From assembly GCA_021432605.1 (NCBI GenBank), contig MU271146.1, forward strand, positions 186,001 to 250,000: 64,000 nt of DNA, given 5' to 3'. The stretch comes from Coniochaeta sp. PMI_546 (lineage: Eukaryota; Ascomycota; Sordariomycetes; Coniochaetales; Coniochaetaceae). Position numbers and translations under genes: made by a program. Positions within the stretch are counted from its first letter, which is position 1. Each line of letters begins with the position of its first letter. The notes beneath the pieces were generated by a model, which worked only from the letters and a program-made list of their open reading frames with translations, ran no database searches and was not told the origin of the DNA. Of the stretch, positions 20,538-32,548 are shown one piece after another.

Positions 20538-23500
20538 ATGGTCCAAGCCCCTGCGGTCGGCGGGATCGCCGCCGCTCCTGGCGGAAGTGCGGGTGCTGCT
20601 GCCAGCTCTCGGGCATCGCCAGCCGTTGGCTCGTCTACGAACCATACCGTCAAATTAAAGGCAGCTCAGGTCAATTCAAATGGTTACCACCCGACGAACC
20701 CTCCAAATCCGCTCAGCTCCTTGACGAGTGTGCCCCTTGACCTCACCTCCGTGGAGCGAAGGGGACAGCCGACGGCATGCAGAGAACCCCAGAAGAAGAA
20801 GAATCGACCACATGATTTGCCCGAGGCACCAACATATTGTCCGACTGAGGAAGAATGGAAGGACCCTATGGAGTACATCCGCAAGATCTCCCCGGAAGCC
20901 AGGCAATATGGTCTGTGCAAAATCATTCCACCCGACTCGTGGAACCCGGATTTTGCGATAGACACTGAGGTGGGTGGCGCGCTCTTGACCTTGCAAGCTT
21001 TATTGCCATCTGCTTGCCGGCATCGCGACGTCCGGACGCGAATTCGAGTACAAACTAATGCGCTTGATTGTCCAGAAATTCCACTTCAGAACGAGAAAGC
21101 AAGAGTTGAATTCTGTCGAAGGCAGTAAGCCACCTTTCCCTTTTCCGGTCTTATCGTCCAATGCTAAATCCGTCTTCAGGTACACGAGCGAACCTCACAT
21201 ATCTCGATGCTCTTGGAAAGTTTCACAAGCAACATGGCAACAACCTCACGCGGTGGCCCTACGTAGATAAGAAGCCGCTTGACTTGTACCGGCTGAAGAA
21301 GGCTGTTGAATCTCGTGGCGGCTTTGAGAAAGTTTGCAAGCATAAGAAATGGGCAGAGATTGGCCGTGATCTGGGTTACAGCGGCAAGATCATGTCTTCT
21401 CTGTCCACGTCCCTGAAAAACTCCTACCAGAAGTGGCTTTGCCCTTATGAAGACTACTTGCGGGTTGCCAAGCCCGGAGTACACCAGCAGCTCGAGTTGG
21501 AATACGGCGGACCATTCACTCCAAGTCCAGCACCGAGTCCAATGAAGCGTTCTAATGTTAACACACCGTCCAGCGTCAGAGCTGACTCACCAGCGCGGCA
21601 TGCGACGGACGCACTTCACAAGTCGATGAATGGTCATATTCAGGACTCTGAACGAGACACGCCCATGGCGGATGCATCGCCCCTTGCCCCTCCTCAGATG
21701 TCCACGGGATTTACAGCTGTCAACTCTGGAGGTTTCACCGCCGTCAACTCAGGGGGGTTCACCGCTGTTAATACGGGGTTTACAAGCGTCAACCGACCGC
21801 TTGTTGCAGCAGAGCCCAAGGGAGTGACACCACCAAAGCAATTTGCTTCACCTATGTCATCCGCGAAGAACACGCCAGAGTATCGGCCTTCTGCCATAGG
21901 ATCCGCCCATCCCTTGAAAAGGCAGCTGAGTTGCGACAGTATCGACTCAAAGAAGGACAGCGGTACCGATAAAGACGACACCGATCCAGGCAGTCGCAGG
22001 AGCAAACGGTTAAAGAAAGGTAAGCAACAGAGTGAGCCTTGTTGGAAATCTGCCCTCGCCGATCACCTTCGCCCCGCTCCGCTCATGACGGGGGTCCTTC
22101 AAATGGGTTTCCATCGCAGTTTCTGGTGGGCGCTGTGCCAGCTTATGCGCTGTGCCACACGGCTGGATGTTCACGCACACCAAGCCGAATCCCCCACTTA
22201 CGCCTGCTCTCTTTTCTCATTGGTCACTGGACTTATGCTAATGCACTGACGCGCAGATGCTGTTCCCACGGTGGCCGGATCGCACATGTCAATGTTCCGC
22301 CCATCAGCACCAAGGATACCACGAGACGAAGCGTCACCTCCTGGAGAGGTTGGTCTTTCTTCCGTTCCATCCCCGATTCCGTTAAGTTGCTAACCCTGCT
22401 CAAGAAATGTGAGCATTGCGGCAAAGGCAAAGAGGAAGGCGGACTTCTTCTCATATGCGAGTCCTGTGATCATGCCTATCACGGAGCCTGCCTGGACCCG
22501 CCCTTGAAGACCAAACCTGAGCATGAGTGGAATTGCCCACGATGTCTTGTTGGGGACGGTCAATTTGGTTTCGAGGAAGGCGGCCTCTATTCTCTCCGGC
22601 AATTCCAGGAAAAGGCTGCCGACTTCAAACAGGGCTACTTCGAGAACAAGATGCCTTACGACCCGGTCCTTCAATGCCACAGGCCAGTCACTGAGGAGGA
22701 CGTTGAGCAGGAATTCTGGCGCCTAGTCGCTGATCTTGAAGAGACAGTCGAGGTTGAATACGGAGCTGACATCCATTGTACCACGCATGGCTCCGGCTTT
22801 CCTACCGTGGAGAAAAATCCCGATAATCCCTACTCGACCGATCCCTGGAACCTCAACATCCTCCCATTACACCCAGAATCTCTGTTCAGGCATATCAAAA
22901 CCGACATCTCGGGCATGACTGTGCCCTGGGTCTACGTCGGCATGACTTTCTCGACGTTCTGTTGGCACAACGAAGATCACTATGCTTACTCGGCCAACTA
23001 TCAGCATTTTGGCGCCACTAAGACATGGTACGGTATTCCCGGCGAAGATGCAGAGAAGTTTGAAAACGCGATGCGCGAAGCGGTGCCGGAGCTATTCGAA
23101 ACTCAGCCAGACTTGCTGTTTCAACTCGTAACGCTACTTACTCCAGAACAGCTGAAGAAAGCCGGTGTCAGGGTCTACGCCCTGGACCAGCGAGCTGGTC
23201 AGTTCGTCATCACCTATCCCCAGGCCTACCATGCCGGTTTCAACCACGGGTTCAATTTCAACGAAGCTGTAAACTTCGCCCCGTACGACTGGGAGCCATT
23301 CGGTCTTGCCGGTGTTGAGAGACTGCAGAATTTCCGTCGTCAGCCCTGCTTTTCGCATGACGAATTGTTGTGGATGGCTGCGGAAGGCGTCACCACCGCC
23401 GGACTTTCCATCCAAACTGCTAAGTGGCTCGCTCCAGCCTTGTCGCGAATACACACTCGCGAGCTGGCGCAGCGAGAGGCCTTCATATCAAGACACCTTG

Positions 23501-26355
23501 AGACCCCTCACCAATGTCAAATCCGCGGTGCGGTAGAGTCCGGCTGTCCCCTCATTTTCAAGATCGAGGATCTTGATGTGCCCGAGGACGAGTATGCATG
23601 CACATTCTGTAAGGCCTTTGCGTACCTTTCTCGGTTCAAATGTTTGAAGTCCGGGAAGGTTATGTGCCTGCTACACGCCGGATCCCACCCATGTTGTGAG
23701 CTTCAAGAATCGGAGAGGTTTTCAGGAAGAAATCATGTGCTCTACTACCGGAAATCAGAGGACGTCATCGCGTCCACTGAGAAGAGGGTTGCGGAAAAGG
23801 CCCATCTTCCGGAGGCATGGGAGGAGAAGTACGAAAAATTATTGGAGGAGGAGGTCACTCCGTCACTGAAGACGCTACGGACTCTGCTCAATGAAGGCGA
23901 GAAAATACCCTATGAGCTACCTTCGCTGCCGGTCTTGAGAGATTTCGTTGACCGGTGCAACCATTGGGTCGAAGAGGCGACTAACTACACCGTTCGCAAA
24001 CAACAGAATCGCCGAAAGAACGAAAAAGCATGGCAGAGTGGGAGCCGCAAATCTATCGGGAATGCGTACCAGGATCACAAGGAAGGGGAGATGCGTAAGG
24101 TGGACAACATCCGACGACTCCTCGACGAAGCCGAACAGATTGGGTTCGATTGCCCAGAGATTCTCCAGCTCCAAGAGCGAGCCGAGGCCATCAAGTCCTT
24201 CCAAGACAAGGCCAAACAGGCTCTAAGCCGCATCCAGGTGCAGACCATTGATCAGGTGGAGGAGCTGCTTGAAGAGGGGCAAAGCTTTAATGTCGACATG
24301 CCCGAAGTCACAGAGCTATCTCGCGAGCTTGAGAAGATGAAATGGGATGAGAGAGCGCGCGCAAATAAGGGCGTGTTCATGACTATTGCCGAAGTTGAAG
24401 AGCTGATTGAAGAGGGGAAGCGCCTCAACGTACGTCCTTATAACGACAATTTCAATCACTACACGGAACAGCTGCTCGCGGGACAGCAATGGGAGAAGAA
24501 GGCCCAGGAGCTTATAAACGCGGATACAATCCACTACCCTCAGCTTCAGGCTCTCTCCGACCAGGCGGAACAGAACGTTTTGCCTGTGTCCCAGGAAACA
24601 AAGGCCGCGGTGGACCAGATCCTGCACAAACAACGAGAAGCCCATCGTCAAATCATGGATATCAACGAGCGTTCCGGCAATTTCGATTACCGCAAGAGGC
24701 CGAAGTATTCCGAAGTCATCGAGGTCATGAAGAAGGTTGAGGAACTACAGGCTAAACCGGCCGGTACCTTGGATCTTGAGAAGGATCAAAAGCGTCACGA
24801 GGATTGGATGCGTAAGGGAAAGAAACTGTTTGGCAAGACGAACGCGCCACTCCACATCCTGAAGAGCCACATGGAGTACGTTCTGGACCGGAATACAGAC
24901 TGCTTTGATATCGTCCACGACAAACCCCGTCTTCCCGCTGAGCCGGCGTCTAGAGAGCCGAGTCCCGACACTTCGGGCAAGGTCCATCGCTGGGAGGATC
25001 CGCGTTTCCGGGAAGTGTTCTGCATATGCCGGCGTACCGAAGCCGGCATGATGATCGAATGCGAGCTCTGCCACGAATGGTACCACGGAAAATGCCTCAA
25101 GATTGCTCGAGGCAAAGTCAAAGAAGATGACAAGTATACATGTCCGATTTGTGACTGGCGGGTAAAGATCCCCCGAGATGCAGCTCGCCCGAAGCTTGAG
25201 GACTTGATTCAATGGCAGGAAGAGATTCAAGGTCTCCCCTTCCAACCAGAGGAGGAAGAAGTGTTGAAGAAGATCATCGACAATGCGCAAGAATTCCGCG
25301 CCCATATTGCAGGCCACTGCAATCCTGTTCTCGCCGGGACTGCCTCGGAAGCCGAAACACAGCGTTTCTATCTCCGCAAAATTGAGGGAGCTGAGATCCT
25401 CCTCTCATATGAGACCAACTTCTTCCGACAAGAACTGCACAAGTGGTCTCCTGTCGCCCCAGAGCCACCCCCGGTGCTGGAGGTTTCAAAGAGCACCCGC
25501 AAACCACGCCCGACCAAACTACAGAAACTGCTCCTTCAGTACAACGTCGACGATCCGGACGACTTACCCGAGCACGTCAAGGGTAAGGCAAACAGTCTGA
25601 AGCGGAAGGCACTGAATGCCGAGATAGCTGCGGCCGCGGCGGCTGCCAACCAATCCTCCCCTGGTGGCTTCGCGACAAGTCCCGGTGCTCATCCCTTCGG
25701 ACAATCGATTCACAGCTTCTACTCACGTCCATCGTCGGCTCAGCCGCAGACACCACGCCTGTCAATCGGAACGGGCTCGCATGCACACCCTTCTCGTGGG
25801 CCAGACTCTGCGTCTTCGCAGGGACATTCTGTGCACGGCCGCTCTAACTCGGCGTCGACGATGAAAGGCGGCGCAGGCATGGAACTCGAGTCTAACTCCA
25901 TTCATCCCCCCTTCTTCATGCAAGACGGCGGGCTCGGCGGACATCAGTTCACCGCCGACAACAACTCGACGCACAGCCTCGAAGAGCGCCTGCTACGCGG
26001 CATTCCCGACCTCGAGGATCTAGGATTGAACATCCTTAACGAGGGAAACAAGGCTAAGGTTCTTGAAATCCTTTCCCGCACGGATGTCGGCCGTAAGAAG
26101 GCCGAAGAAATCTTTGGTCGCGACGTCTGGGGCCGCAACTCGCTTGGCGGTCCGAGAGACGATGACCCGATCGGGATCGGTGGTATTGGGCATGAGGGCG
26201 ATGAGAATGTCAGCCACATGTTTATCGATCTTGTCAATGACGAGGATGACGACGATCACGATGGTGACGAACATAAGAGTGCAAACAGACATCTCATGGC
26301 GGATAGTCTAGAGAGCGAGCGGAATGGGATGGATCTGCTGCTTGGTGAAGACTAG
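20538..26355 (+). CDS. KDM5/Lid2-type JmjC histone H3K4 demethylase
   Basis: Exons are 20538-20969, 21076-21124, 21180-22019, 22257-22348 and 22405-26355, giving 1787 aa. Domain order is that of KDM5: JmjN (about 93-140), ARID (about 165-255), PHD1 (from KCEHCGKG, about 472-522) and JmjC with metal ligands H659, E661 and H747 ([15 protein letters not shown]). A C5HC2 zinc finger follows at about 869-920, then a long coiled PLU-1 region, PHD2 ([18 protein letters not shown], about 1343-1393) and an acidic C-terminus. The metal triad is complete, so it should be an active Fe(II)/2-oxoglutarate enzyme removing H3K4me2/3 in chromatin. Introns are 106, 55, 237 and 56 nt; the last needs an AAG acceptor. 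Imperfect GGFTAVNS repeats lie after the ARID. It converges on the P4-ATPase gene. Confidence 0.95.
21705..21799 (+). repeat. Imperfect tandem repeat coding G-F-T-A-V-N
   Basis: Four units of roughly 21-24 nt inside the KDM5 gene encode [24 protein letters not shown] and FTSVN. The units differ at third codon positions, so the repeat is not brand new and the peptide appears to be kept. Confidence 0.85.
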
Positions 26356-27433
26356 ATGACAAGCAACAGCCGCAAAACTGCCACAGGTCAAAGTGACGTC
26401 TCACCAGCAGGGTTAGACCTCGACGTCCTCGGCAACGTCTTAGCAGTGTTCTTATACCGAAAAGGGGGGGAATGTGTGGGTTATTTGGAACTGATAACAG
26501 AACAGAGCTTGGCTCTGGTGCGGACTCTCAGCTCCGGAATGTACCACTATCTTGTACATACTTACAGCTATCGGCTTTTCTGACGGACTTTATGATATTC
26601 GGCTGGCTTGGTGCTCGGTTCAGGGACGGCAGTGCTTATTCTACATGCATTAGACTGAGGAGTTTAAGGGGGTTACAATGCTGCCATGTCGATAATAGTA
26701 CTGGATGGTTTTATGCGAAGAAAAAAAAAAGATCACAAATTTCTGTCCTACGTCATACCTTCCTGTGATTCCAGGGTGACCAACCTTGGTAGGCACTGAT
26801 TCATGCTAGAGCATCTAGATGTGCTCGCTCTTCTACAGAGCTGCAAGCACGGAAATGGCGTGCTTCAGTCTAGGACCAACTCGATCGCAAACCCGCCATT
26901 ACCGCCTCGCGCCGGGAGGCATGGGAAGGAGTCAGGCACAAATGTCTGCCAATGAGCCGGGGATTAGCAATAGGACTGCGTGGTTGGTTGTTGGAACAAG
27001 GCGATGGCGATGAGATTTAGCCGGGAGACATTGCAGGGAGACCAGAGAGGCAGAAAGATTCGTGAGCAGCACAATCAATAGCAGATATGATGGACATTCA
27101 AAGTAACTTCAATTGCTTGATAATGCATTTGTAGACCTTGAACGCAGATGAGGGACAGAAATATGGTATATAACAGGTCATGAGGTTTGTACGTCACAAA
27201 TTAAAACTCCAGGCGAAGCTCGTATATCGCGTCGCAATGCAGACGCTCCTTTCTCCCTCAGGTAGCGAACTCCCAGTCCAAGCCATGTGCTCCCAAAGGA
27301 GAATGTCGTGCTAGGCTCTAACGGGGTATTGTAGCCAAAGGGGACATATTCAAATGTAAAGGCGAGGGAAGAGTCATAACCAGCCAGGGATCACTATTTC
27401 AAATTGGAGTCCAGTAAGGCTAGTTAAAGAGTC
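26356..27433. other. Convergent 3' spacer between KDM5 and the P4-ATPase gene
   Basis: These 1078 nt lie between two stop codons. There is a short A-run near 26,720. I see no gene; the two 3' UTRs and possibly antisense overlap are all that can be proposed. Confidence 0.6.
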
Positions 27434-30400
27434 TTAGCCCTGCCGCCGCTCGTCAATCGACGGCATACGCAGCTCAACGGGACTCTGGACGAGGTACGGA
27501 TTCCCCTGATCCTGTCCGTTGGCACCACTCATCTCCACGAGCCAGCTGCTTGATCTTGGAGGCTCAGCAGAGCTTCTTCTGGTGGCGGCACCAGAGACAG
27601 GTAGGTCCATAGGATTTTCGCGCTCCTCGGCGGGAGGCGTGAAGGGCGGCGGCATGTACTCTTCAGCGACAAGGTGCCGGCTGCCCCGCTTGTTGGCTGT
27701 GGCGGCCGAGGGACCCAAGCCGGACCCATTCCATCCCCAGGCCATGTCTGCTAAGCCTAGGCTCTCAGGCGCGTCGATGGGTGAGGCGTCGGCCGGTTTG
27801 GGCGGCAAGGACCCCTGAGCCTCGGGGGGACTGACTACTTCTACAACCTCGCCACGCTCGGCTGCGTGTTCCCGCATGACTTCCATGATTCCGACGTCCT
27901 TTTCCAGTTCCTGCATGAGGTCCTGGTCCCGAGGCCAGAAAACCCGTCTGATGGAGGCGATGAGCAGCTCGAAGACGATGGCAGCGACCAACGTCATGAT
28001 GCCCGTCACCCACCACGTGGGGTTCCGGCCAAAATTCTTCAGGAAGGTACCGCGCACGATGTACGGACCCGCGCGCTCGGCGTAGATGGCGCTGAGGAAG
28101 ATGTTCCAGAGAAACCAACCCGATATGGAGATGGAGAGGCCCAGGAATGAAATAATGGTCTGGTTATGCAGCTCCAAAACGAGCATCTTGATGTTGATGA
28201 AGATGACGCATATGGTGAAAGCCAAACTGCCCATGGCATAGAGGGTAGTGTCCATTGTGAATAGTGCGGAGCTGTAAATGCCGTATATGGCGTAGTATAT
28301 GAGGACTGCTTCCGCAGCCGCCATGGCCATCCAGAGGAGATATTTTCGGAAGTTGAAGCCTAGGTTTTTCTGCCCATAGGTGTACAGCTCCGGGACTGCG
28401 AGCAGGGTCTCAGCGCTGAGGTCTTGCTCAAATATGCCGAGTAGAATTACCGGCAGGGATGTGAATAACGTGTTGAAAACCGTCAAGCTGGCAGGTTCGT
28501 ACAACGACGTGCCGGTATAGCCATTATATCGCTGATACTGGGCCTGGACTAGGTAAAACACAATCTCCTTCCAGAAAGTTCCCAGGATGTACTTGCCGGT
28601 CCTGATGTAGTTCCATCGACCGTGAACGAAGAGGAGACGCTGTAGAAACCTGAACTGAGCAATGGAGTAGTCTGAGATACGGGCAGCTTGGAGACCTTCT
28701 TTGCCAGATATGCCGATGCCCACATGAGAGGCTTGGATCATCGCAATGTCGTTGGCGCCGTCGCCGATAGCCAGGGTCATTGACGAAGGAACTCGGTCGC
28801 GGATGCATTTGACGAGAGTTGCCTTTTGTGATGGCGAAGCGCGACAGCAGATGACGGAATCAACGCGAGCTGCAAGGTCAAAGAAAAGGATCTTGACTGA
28901 CTCGTCCTCCTCCACCACGCTCAAGGTATGACCATCGATGACGACCACTGAGTGCGGGATCATGCCACGTCCGACGTCTATCAAGGTTGACGCAATCTTC
29001 TCTTGGAGCTTGCCTTGAGTGGCATCCAATATGTAGACTTCGGAGAATGGCTTGCACATCCTCGCGGACTGGGCGATATTGATCGCCGTCTCCCGCTTGT
29101 CACCTGTCAGCATCCACACCTTAATGTTGGCTCGCCTGAGTTTATCGATCGTATCGGGGACCCCTTGCTGGAGCTTGTCTTCGATAGCGGTAGCTCCGGC
29201 AAGGTCAAAGCTCTGCTCTATCAGCTCGGCAGCAGCTTCGACACGTTCTTGACGGTTTACCAAGCTCGTGGTAGCATCATGGTAGATCTTCTTCCACTTC
29301 TTGTATTCGTCATCTTCGAGATACCGGTATGCGAACAGAAGTGTCCGGAGTCCCTCGGATGCAAAGTCGTCAATGTGTTGGAAGCAGCGTTCAAAGATAG
29401 CACCATCGTTGGTAGCGAGCGACTCGTCCACGAGCCCATCGTATGGGTCTTCGATGGGCGAGGTGTAATCAAGCGAGCTGCCACGGACAACAGACCCGCG
29501 AGGTATTTGGTATGCCTCAGCGCTGCCGAGCTGCTCGTCAAGTTCTTCAGTCTCGCGGCGGTTGAGCCACAGATCGACCTCGTCTGTCACAAGGGATGTT
29601 CGTCTGACGAGGCTGGCAGACCGCTTCACACTGCCTCTCCGCAGGCTCATCTTTTGCGCCGCACGGCCAAGCTTGAGGCTGTCGCGATTCGTCATTTGTG
29701 TACTCCGCCGCCGGAGGGCCTTCTCCTGCTCCACACTTTTGCGCTGGGTTGCTCTGCGTTCGACGGCGAAGGCCTTCTGTGCCGCAAGATTGTTCAGCTT
29801 GAGCCGCGGGAGGATGCTGCTGTCGGCGCCTTTGGTGAAGATACACGTCCTCCCGTCCGGCATACGAATGATGATGGACATCCGTTTCCGCTTGCTGCTG
29901 AACTCGATGACATCAAGAATTTCATATGATTCTGTGATCGTCGATCCATCGAAGTCGCGAAATTGCAACTTGATAGACTGCGAGGGCCGGTCGATAACTA
30001 GGTATCCTAGGTCTTTGGCGGCATCAACAAGTGCCAGCTCATCGGGGGATGCGGCCTGGAACGTTATGTCACCCGTCTCGCTTATCTCTGGAAGACAGGT
30101 ATGACACAGTGCAATGCACAGGATAAAATGGCGAGCCCTGCGAGAGAAAGGCGTGTGCGGTTTCCGGCGGATATACGCAATGAGATCTTCCGTTTTCAAT
30201 TCAGGTTGGGCATGACCCGGCCGAACTGAGGATTTCCAATGCGATATCGATCCGCCCCTTTGCGGCTGGTTCTGCGCCTGCTGCTGTCCAGCAATCAATG
30301 GGCGCTCGACAGCTTCAGCATCATCCTGTGATAGGGATGTCTTCGTGGCGGAGGCTTCAGTGTTGTGCGTCGCTTTATCCTTTGCTCTTCTTCTACCTGT

Positions 30401-32548
30401 CATCTTCCGCCTGCGCTCCTTCTCCTCGGCATCTCTCTGTAAATCCATTTCATGTAGCCAAGCTGTGCCGGCGACGCTCATCTTCCGGAAGCGCATCACA
30501 TTCTCGGTGAGTGTTCCCGTCTTGTCGGAGAAGACATAGCTCACTTGTCCCAGGTTCTCGAGGATGGTTGTTGTATTAGCAACCATAGGCGTGTCCGAGA
30601 CCGGATCGTACATATCGACGTCCTGCATGAGGAGCAGCTGTCCAAGTTTGATGATCTCCAAACTCACGTAAAGCGACAATGGAATTAGAGTATTGAACTC
30701 AATGATGAATCCCACGATAATCTCTTTGAATGGCACCTGTGCTTTTTGAAGGTACCAAGCGCGCCGTGCATACCGGTGTTTCCAGACCTCGTTTCCAATC
30801 GTGCAACCCACACTGAGCAAGACGACGAATATGACAAGGAGTATGACGATGCGATTCACGATATTCTGCATGGCGGGAGCCTTGGCCTGCACGTTCTTCG
30901 TTGCATTCATCCGGATTTTGCACTCCTCCCCGCTGTTGATGACGAGACCGATAGCTTCATCCGTGTTTCGCAATGTTGACCCTCGATAAACCACCTGGTT
31001 TATGGTCAATGGCAGCGTCTCTCCGTTGACGGTGACGCGACCCTCGTAGTTGTAGAGATCAAGGTTGGGGTCTTCCGAGACCACGGTCGCATCGCAAGCA
31101 GTCATTCCAGCAGGAGTGGCGCAGCGACCAGCGAAGAGCGGGCAAGCTTGTTTGCTCTTCAGGTTTGTCTCGCCGTCGAGAGCCATGGTTTCAATGTACG
31201 CGATGCCGTTCGGGCCGGTAGCATGAAGCAGCACTATGTCTGCTGGCACGTTTTGGTCCCTCCGTAGCCGTATGATGTCGCCTACCCTCACATCCTGCCA
31301 CTGTACTTTGGACCAGATTACCTCTTCAGCAGCAACTCCGACTCCTTCCAGCTCCGTCATCTCATCGTCAACAATATTCTTTTTCGTCCTAAAGAAGCCC
31401 TTCAGGAACCCCCCTCTCCTTCTTGAGCCACTCCGTACGGTCGCATCGGGATCGAGAACCCAGACCTCGCTTCGATTTTCTTGCTTGTCCAGCTTGTATC
31501 TCCGGTAATCATCGTAACCTTCCTTTCCCATACTCACGGCGACGAAAGCCATCAACGGTCCGATGGTGGTGTACGTCCCGGTCGTGCTCAGGCCGGGTAT
31601 CATCTGCATGATACCGATGAGCAAAAAGTAGAAATTCGCCAGCTTGCTGAACTGGAAGAACAACTGCTTCGGCAAGAAATTCCAGACGGTGTATCTGCTA
31701 GACCGGATGAAGTTGGACACGTACGGCCGGCCTTTCCGCTCGTCGGTCAGGGGTTTGCGGCGCACCAGGCCCGGGCTGAGTGGAATATGCCGGCCGTCGA
31801 TACTTGGCGGTAAGGGCTTCTGTCGCAATAGGCCTTCGACGATGAAACGCTTGTACAGCGACGCGGCCCTAGCCTTCAACCTGCCCGTGGGGCCACTAGT
31901 CCATCTCCGCTGGCGCTCTTTCTGCTTCGCAACCCAGTCACGGTAGTGCGCCAACTTCACGTTCGACTCCGCTGCAGTGACGACCGCGCCTTTGAGATTC
32001 GCCGCGAATCCTTCCATGTGTTGGGGAGGTGGTGCAGCATTTACTGGCGTGTTCTCGTAGCTATAATAACCACTGTGATCCGTGTTGCTGGACATGCGCG
32101 GTTCTGTCCGTCGTGAAGGTGACACCTCGTCCTGTTCCGGTACCACAGGCTGCTCCAGTGTCTGACCTCTTGGTCTTCCTCTATGCTCCACATTGGACTC
32201 GATCGTGTAGAGTCCGGGTTGCTCCGTCTCAAGGCGAAGGTTGGGATACTGTCGCCGAGGTGGGCTCAGAGGCAAGCTTCCTCGCCGCGCCTCTGATAAG
32301 TCGTCCGAAAATCGGATGCGCGGAGCTCCTCTTGGCGACTCGTGAGACGTTCGATGTCTCGAGCCGTCCCGAGTAAGCACTGGGGAGGTGCTCCTGCTAG
32401 AAGCTTGGGTGTCGTCCATGGCCGGCACAAGGGAGCTTCGTCTAGATGGGAGCGAGGCAGGAACCTGCAACTCTTGTTGCTGCAGCTCGATATGCTCGAG
32501 CTGCTCGCGCAGAGCCTCTGTGGCATCTGACTGGCCTTTGGCCGCCAT
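27434..32548 (-). CDS. P4-type ATPase, phospholipid flippase (DNF3-like)
   Basis: This is one open frame of 1704 aa from the ATG at 32548. Features are FQFSKLANFYFLL at the first membrane pair (from about 293), actuator motif DGET, TM4 IPLSLYVSLEI (P4 type, no ion-pump PEGL), phosphorylation site DKTGT with D675, nucleotide motif KGADSSIL, hinge MLTGDKRETAINIA and GDGANDIAMIQ. Six C-terminal membrane segments follow. P4-ATPases move phospholipids from the outer to the inner leaflet at the Golgi, endosomes or plasma membrane. RKMSVAGTAWLH after DKTGT suggests the Dnf3 branch rather than Drs2, Dnf1/2 or Neo1; this assignment is inference. A basic Ser-rich insert (about 930-1000) contains several RRxS sites. 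The N- and C-terminal tails are long and Pro/Ser-rich. Confidence 0.93.
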   Translation of the reverse strand: MAAKGQSDATEALREQLEHIELQQQELQVPASLPSRRSSLVPAMDDTQASSRSTSPVLTRDGSRHRTSHESPRGAPRIRFSDDLSEARRGSLPLSPPRRQYPNLRLETEQPGLYTIESNVEHRGRPRGQTLEQPVVPEQDEVSPSRRTEPRMSSNTDHSGYYSYENTPVNAAPPPQHMEGFAANLKGAVVTAAESNVKLAHYRDWVAKQKERQRRWTSGPTGRLKARAASLYKRFIVEGLLRQKPLPPSIDGRHIPLSPGLVRRKPLTDERKGRPYVSNFIRSSRYTVWNFLPKQLFFQFSKLANFYFLLIGIMQMIPGLSTTGTYTTIGPLMAFVAVSMGKEGYDDYRRYKLDKQENRSEVWVLDPDATVRSGSRRRGGFLKGFFRTKKNIVDDEMTELEGVGVAAEEVIWSKVQWQDVRVGDIIRLRRDQNVPADIVLLHATGPNGIAYIETMALDGETNLKSKQACPLFAGRCATPAGMTACDATVVSEDPNLDLYNYEGRVTVNGETLPLTINQVVYRGSTLRNTDEAIGLVINSGEECKIRMNATKNVQAKAPAMQNIVNRIVILLVIFVVLLSVGCTIGNEVWKHRYARRAWYLQKAQVPFKEIIVGFIIEFNTLIPLSLYVSLEIIKLGQLLLMQDVDMYDPVSDTPMVANTTTILENLGQVSYVFSDKTGTLTENVMRFRKMSVAGTAWLHEMDLQRDAEEKERRRKMTGRRRAKDKATHNTEASATKTSLSQDDAEAVERPLIAGQQQAQNQPQRGGSISHWKSSVRPGHAQPELKTEDLIAYIRRKPHTPFSRRARHFILCIALCHTCLPEISETGDITFQAASPDELALVDAAKDLGYLVIDRPSQSIKLQFRDFDGSTITESYEILDVIEFSSKRKRMSIIIRMPDGRTCIFTKGADSSILPRLKLNNLAAQKAFAVERRATQRKSVEQEKALRRRSTQMTNRDSLKLGRAAQKMSLRRGSVKRSASLVRRTSLVTDEVDLWLNRRETEELDEQLGSAEAYQIPRGSVVRGSSLDYTSPIEDPYDGLVDESLATNDGAIFERCFQHIDDFASEGLRTLLFAYRYLEDDEYKKWKKIYHDATTSLVNRQERVEAAAELIEQSFDLAGATAIEDKLQQGVPDTIDKLRRANIKVWMLTGDKRETAINIAQSARMCKPFSEVYILDATQGKLQEKIASTLIDVGRGMIPHSVVVIDGHTLSVVEEDESVKILFFDLAARVDSVICCRASPSQKATLVKCIRDRVPSSMTLAIGDGANDIAMIQASHVGIGISGKEGLQAARISDYSIAQFRFLQRLLFVHGRWNYIRTGKYILGTFWKEIVFYLVQAQYQRYNGYTGTSLYEPASLTVFNTLFTSLPVILLGIFEQDLSAETLLAVPELYTYGQKNLGFNFRKYLLWMAMAAAEAVLIYYAIYGIYSSALFTMDTTLYAMGSLAFTICVIFINIKMLVLELHNQTIISFLGLSISISGWFLWNIFLSAIYAERAGPYIVRGTFLKNFGRNPTWWVTGIMTLVAAIVFELLIASIRRVFWPRDQDLMQELEKDVGIMEVMREHAAERGEVVEVVSPPEAQGSLPPKPADASPIDAPESLGLADMAWGWNGSGLGPSAATANKRGSRHLVAEEYMPPPFTPPAEERENPMDLPVSGAATRRSSAEPPRSSSWLVEMSGANGQDQGNPYLVQSPVELRMPSIDERRQG

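Noticed and set aside
22039-22404. The frame of KDM5 exon 5 stays open far upstream, through introns 3 and 4 and across exon 4.
   Set aside because: It conflicts with exon 4 (DAVPTVAG...PPGE), whose frame fits the splice phases. The upstream peptide is basic and lacks any family likeness, so the open frame is taken as chance.
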